Assembly (NCBI GenBank): GCA_012514555.1
Contig: JAAZAB010000094.1
Location: 1-33,788, forward strand
Direction: 5' to 3'
Origin: Lentisphaerota bacterium
GTDB taxonomy: Bacteria > Verrucomicrobiota > Kiritimatiellia > JAAZAB01
DNA length: 33,788 nucleotides
In this document: one piece after another, positions 33,700 through 33,788 of the stretch
Numbering within the stretch: the stretch's first letter is position 1
Layout: every line of letters begins with the position of its first letter
Made by a program: the position numbers and the translations under genes
The notes under the pieces: model-generated
What the model was told of the DNA's origin: nothing
The model's input: the letters and a program-made list of their open reading frames with translations, nothing else
The model's database searches: none

Positions 33700-33788
33700 C
33701 AAGCCCTCAACAGGAACAGCCGCTCCGGCTCATTGAACTGACCGATCAGGCGGCTTTCCGAAAACTCGCGCACGCCGGCCGGGCCCGC
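33699..33788 (-). CDS. Unidentified protein, C-terminal 29 residues
   Basis: An open frame enters at the window edge on the minus strand and ends with TGA at 33699. The visible tail ends ESRLIGQFNEPERLFLLRA. I do not recognise a family from it. It is supported by the open frame, codon use like its neighbours and the 26-base spacing to the downstream HAD gene. Most of the gene lies beyond the window. Confidence 0.55.
   Translation of the reverse strand, partial: AGPAGVREFSESRLIGQFNEPERLFLLRA

Overview
This window is dense, high-GC bacterial chromosome with about 20 complete genes and two clipped ones. Clear Shine-Dalgarno sites and sigma70-like promoters can be read, and there are no rRNA, tRNA, CRISPR or transposase genes. 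The gene mix suggests a free-living polysaccharide degrader of the PVC superphylum or a relative (Lentisphaerae, Kiritimatiellota or planctomycete-like). It includes a GH78 rhamnosidase, a heparinase-like lyase fused to FG-GAP repeats, a short planctomycete-style NagA, a membrane pyrophosphatase, and a histidine-kinase-like protein without an ATPase domain. This placement is inferred from gene content only.

Layout. Positions 1-8970 (minus strand) hold a WbpM/FlaA1-like nucleotide-sugar dehydratase, a PEP-CTERM-type polysaccharide deacetylase, hrpB, ileS and the start of a PIG-L deacetylase. From 9335 to 15211 come a small secreted OB-fold-like protein (plus) with a strong terminator, speA (minus) behind a long leader, a glycine-zipper lipoprotein (plus), purM (minus) and an unusual half-receiver/two-TM/HisKA protein (minus). 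From 15372 to 18547 (minus) lie hemW, a PHP phosphoesterase and a PerM/AI-2E transporter. From 18548 to 21719 a GH78 alpha-L-rhamnosidase is bracketed by two direct copies of a 97-bp hairpin repeat. An aminotransferase (plus) then faces a three-gene minus-strand operon read from a good promoter near 29340: right-handed beta-helix protein, heparinase-FG-GAP protein, NagA-like deacetylase. The window ends with hppA (membrane pyrophosphatase), an MBL-fold hydrolase, a HAD hydrolase and the end of an unidentified gene.

How genes may work together. The beta-helix/heparinase/NagA operon looks like a unit for a uronic-acid and N-acetylhexosamine polysaccharide, and the rhamnosidase adds a second carbohydrate activity nearby. 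The dehydratase and polysaccharide deacetylase look like the edge of an exopolysaccharide locus. Most other genes are housekeeping.

The most interesting non-coding signals are: a candidate attenuation leader upstream of speA, with a promoter over a perfect palindrome, a 17-codon ORF containing six Arg codons and a terminator-like hairpin; a family of palindromic intergenic repeats sharing the core CCGGATTTTGC; and the paired 97-bp repeats around the rhamnosidase gene.
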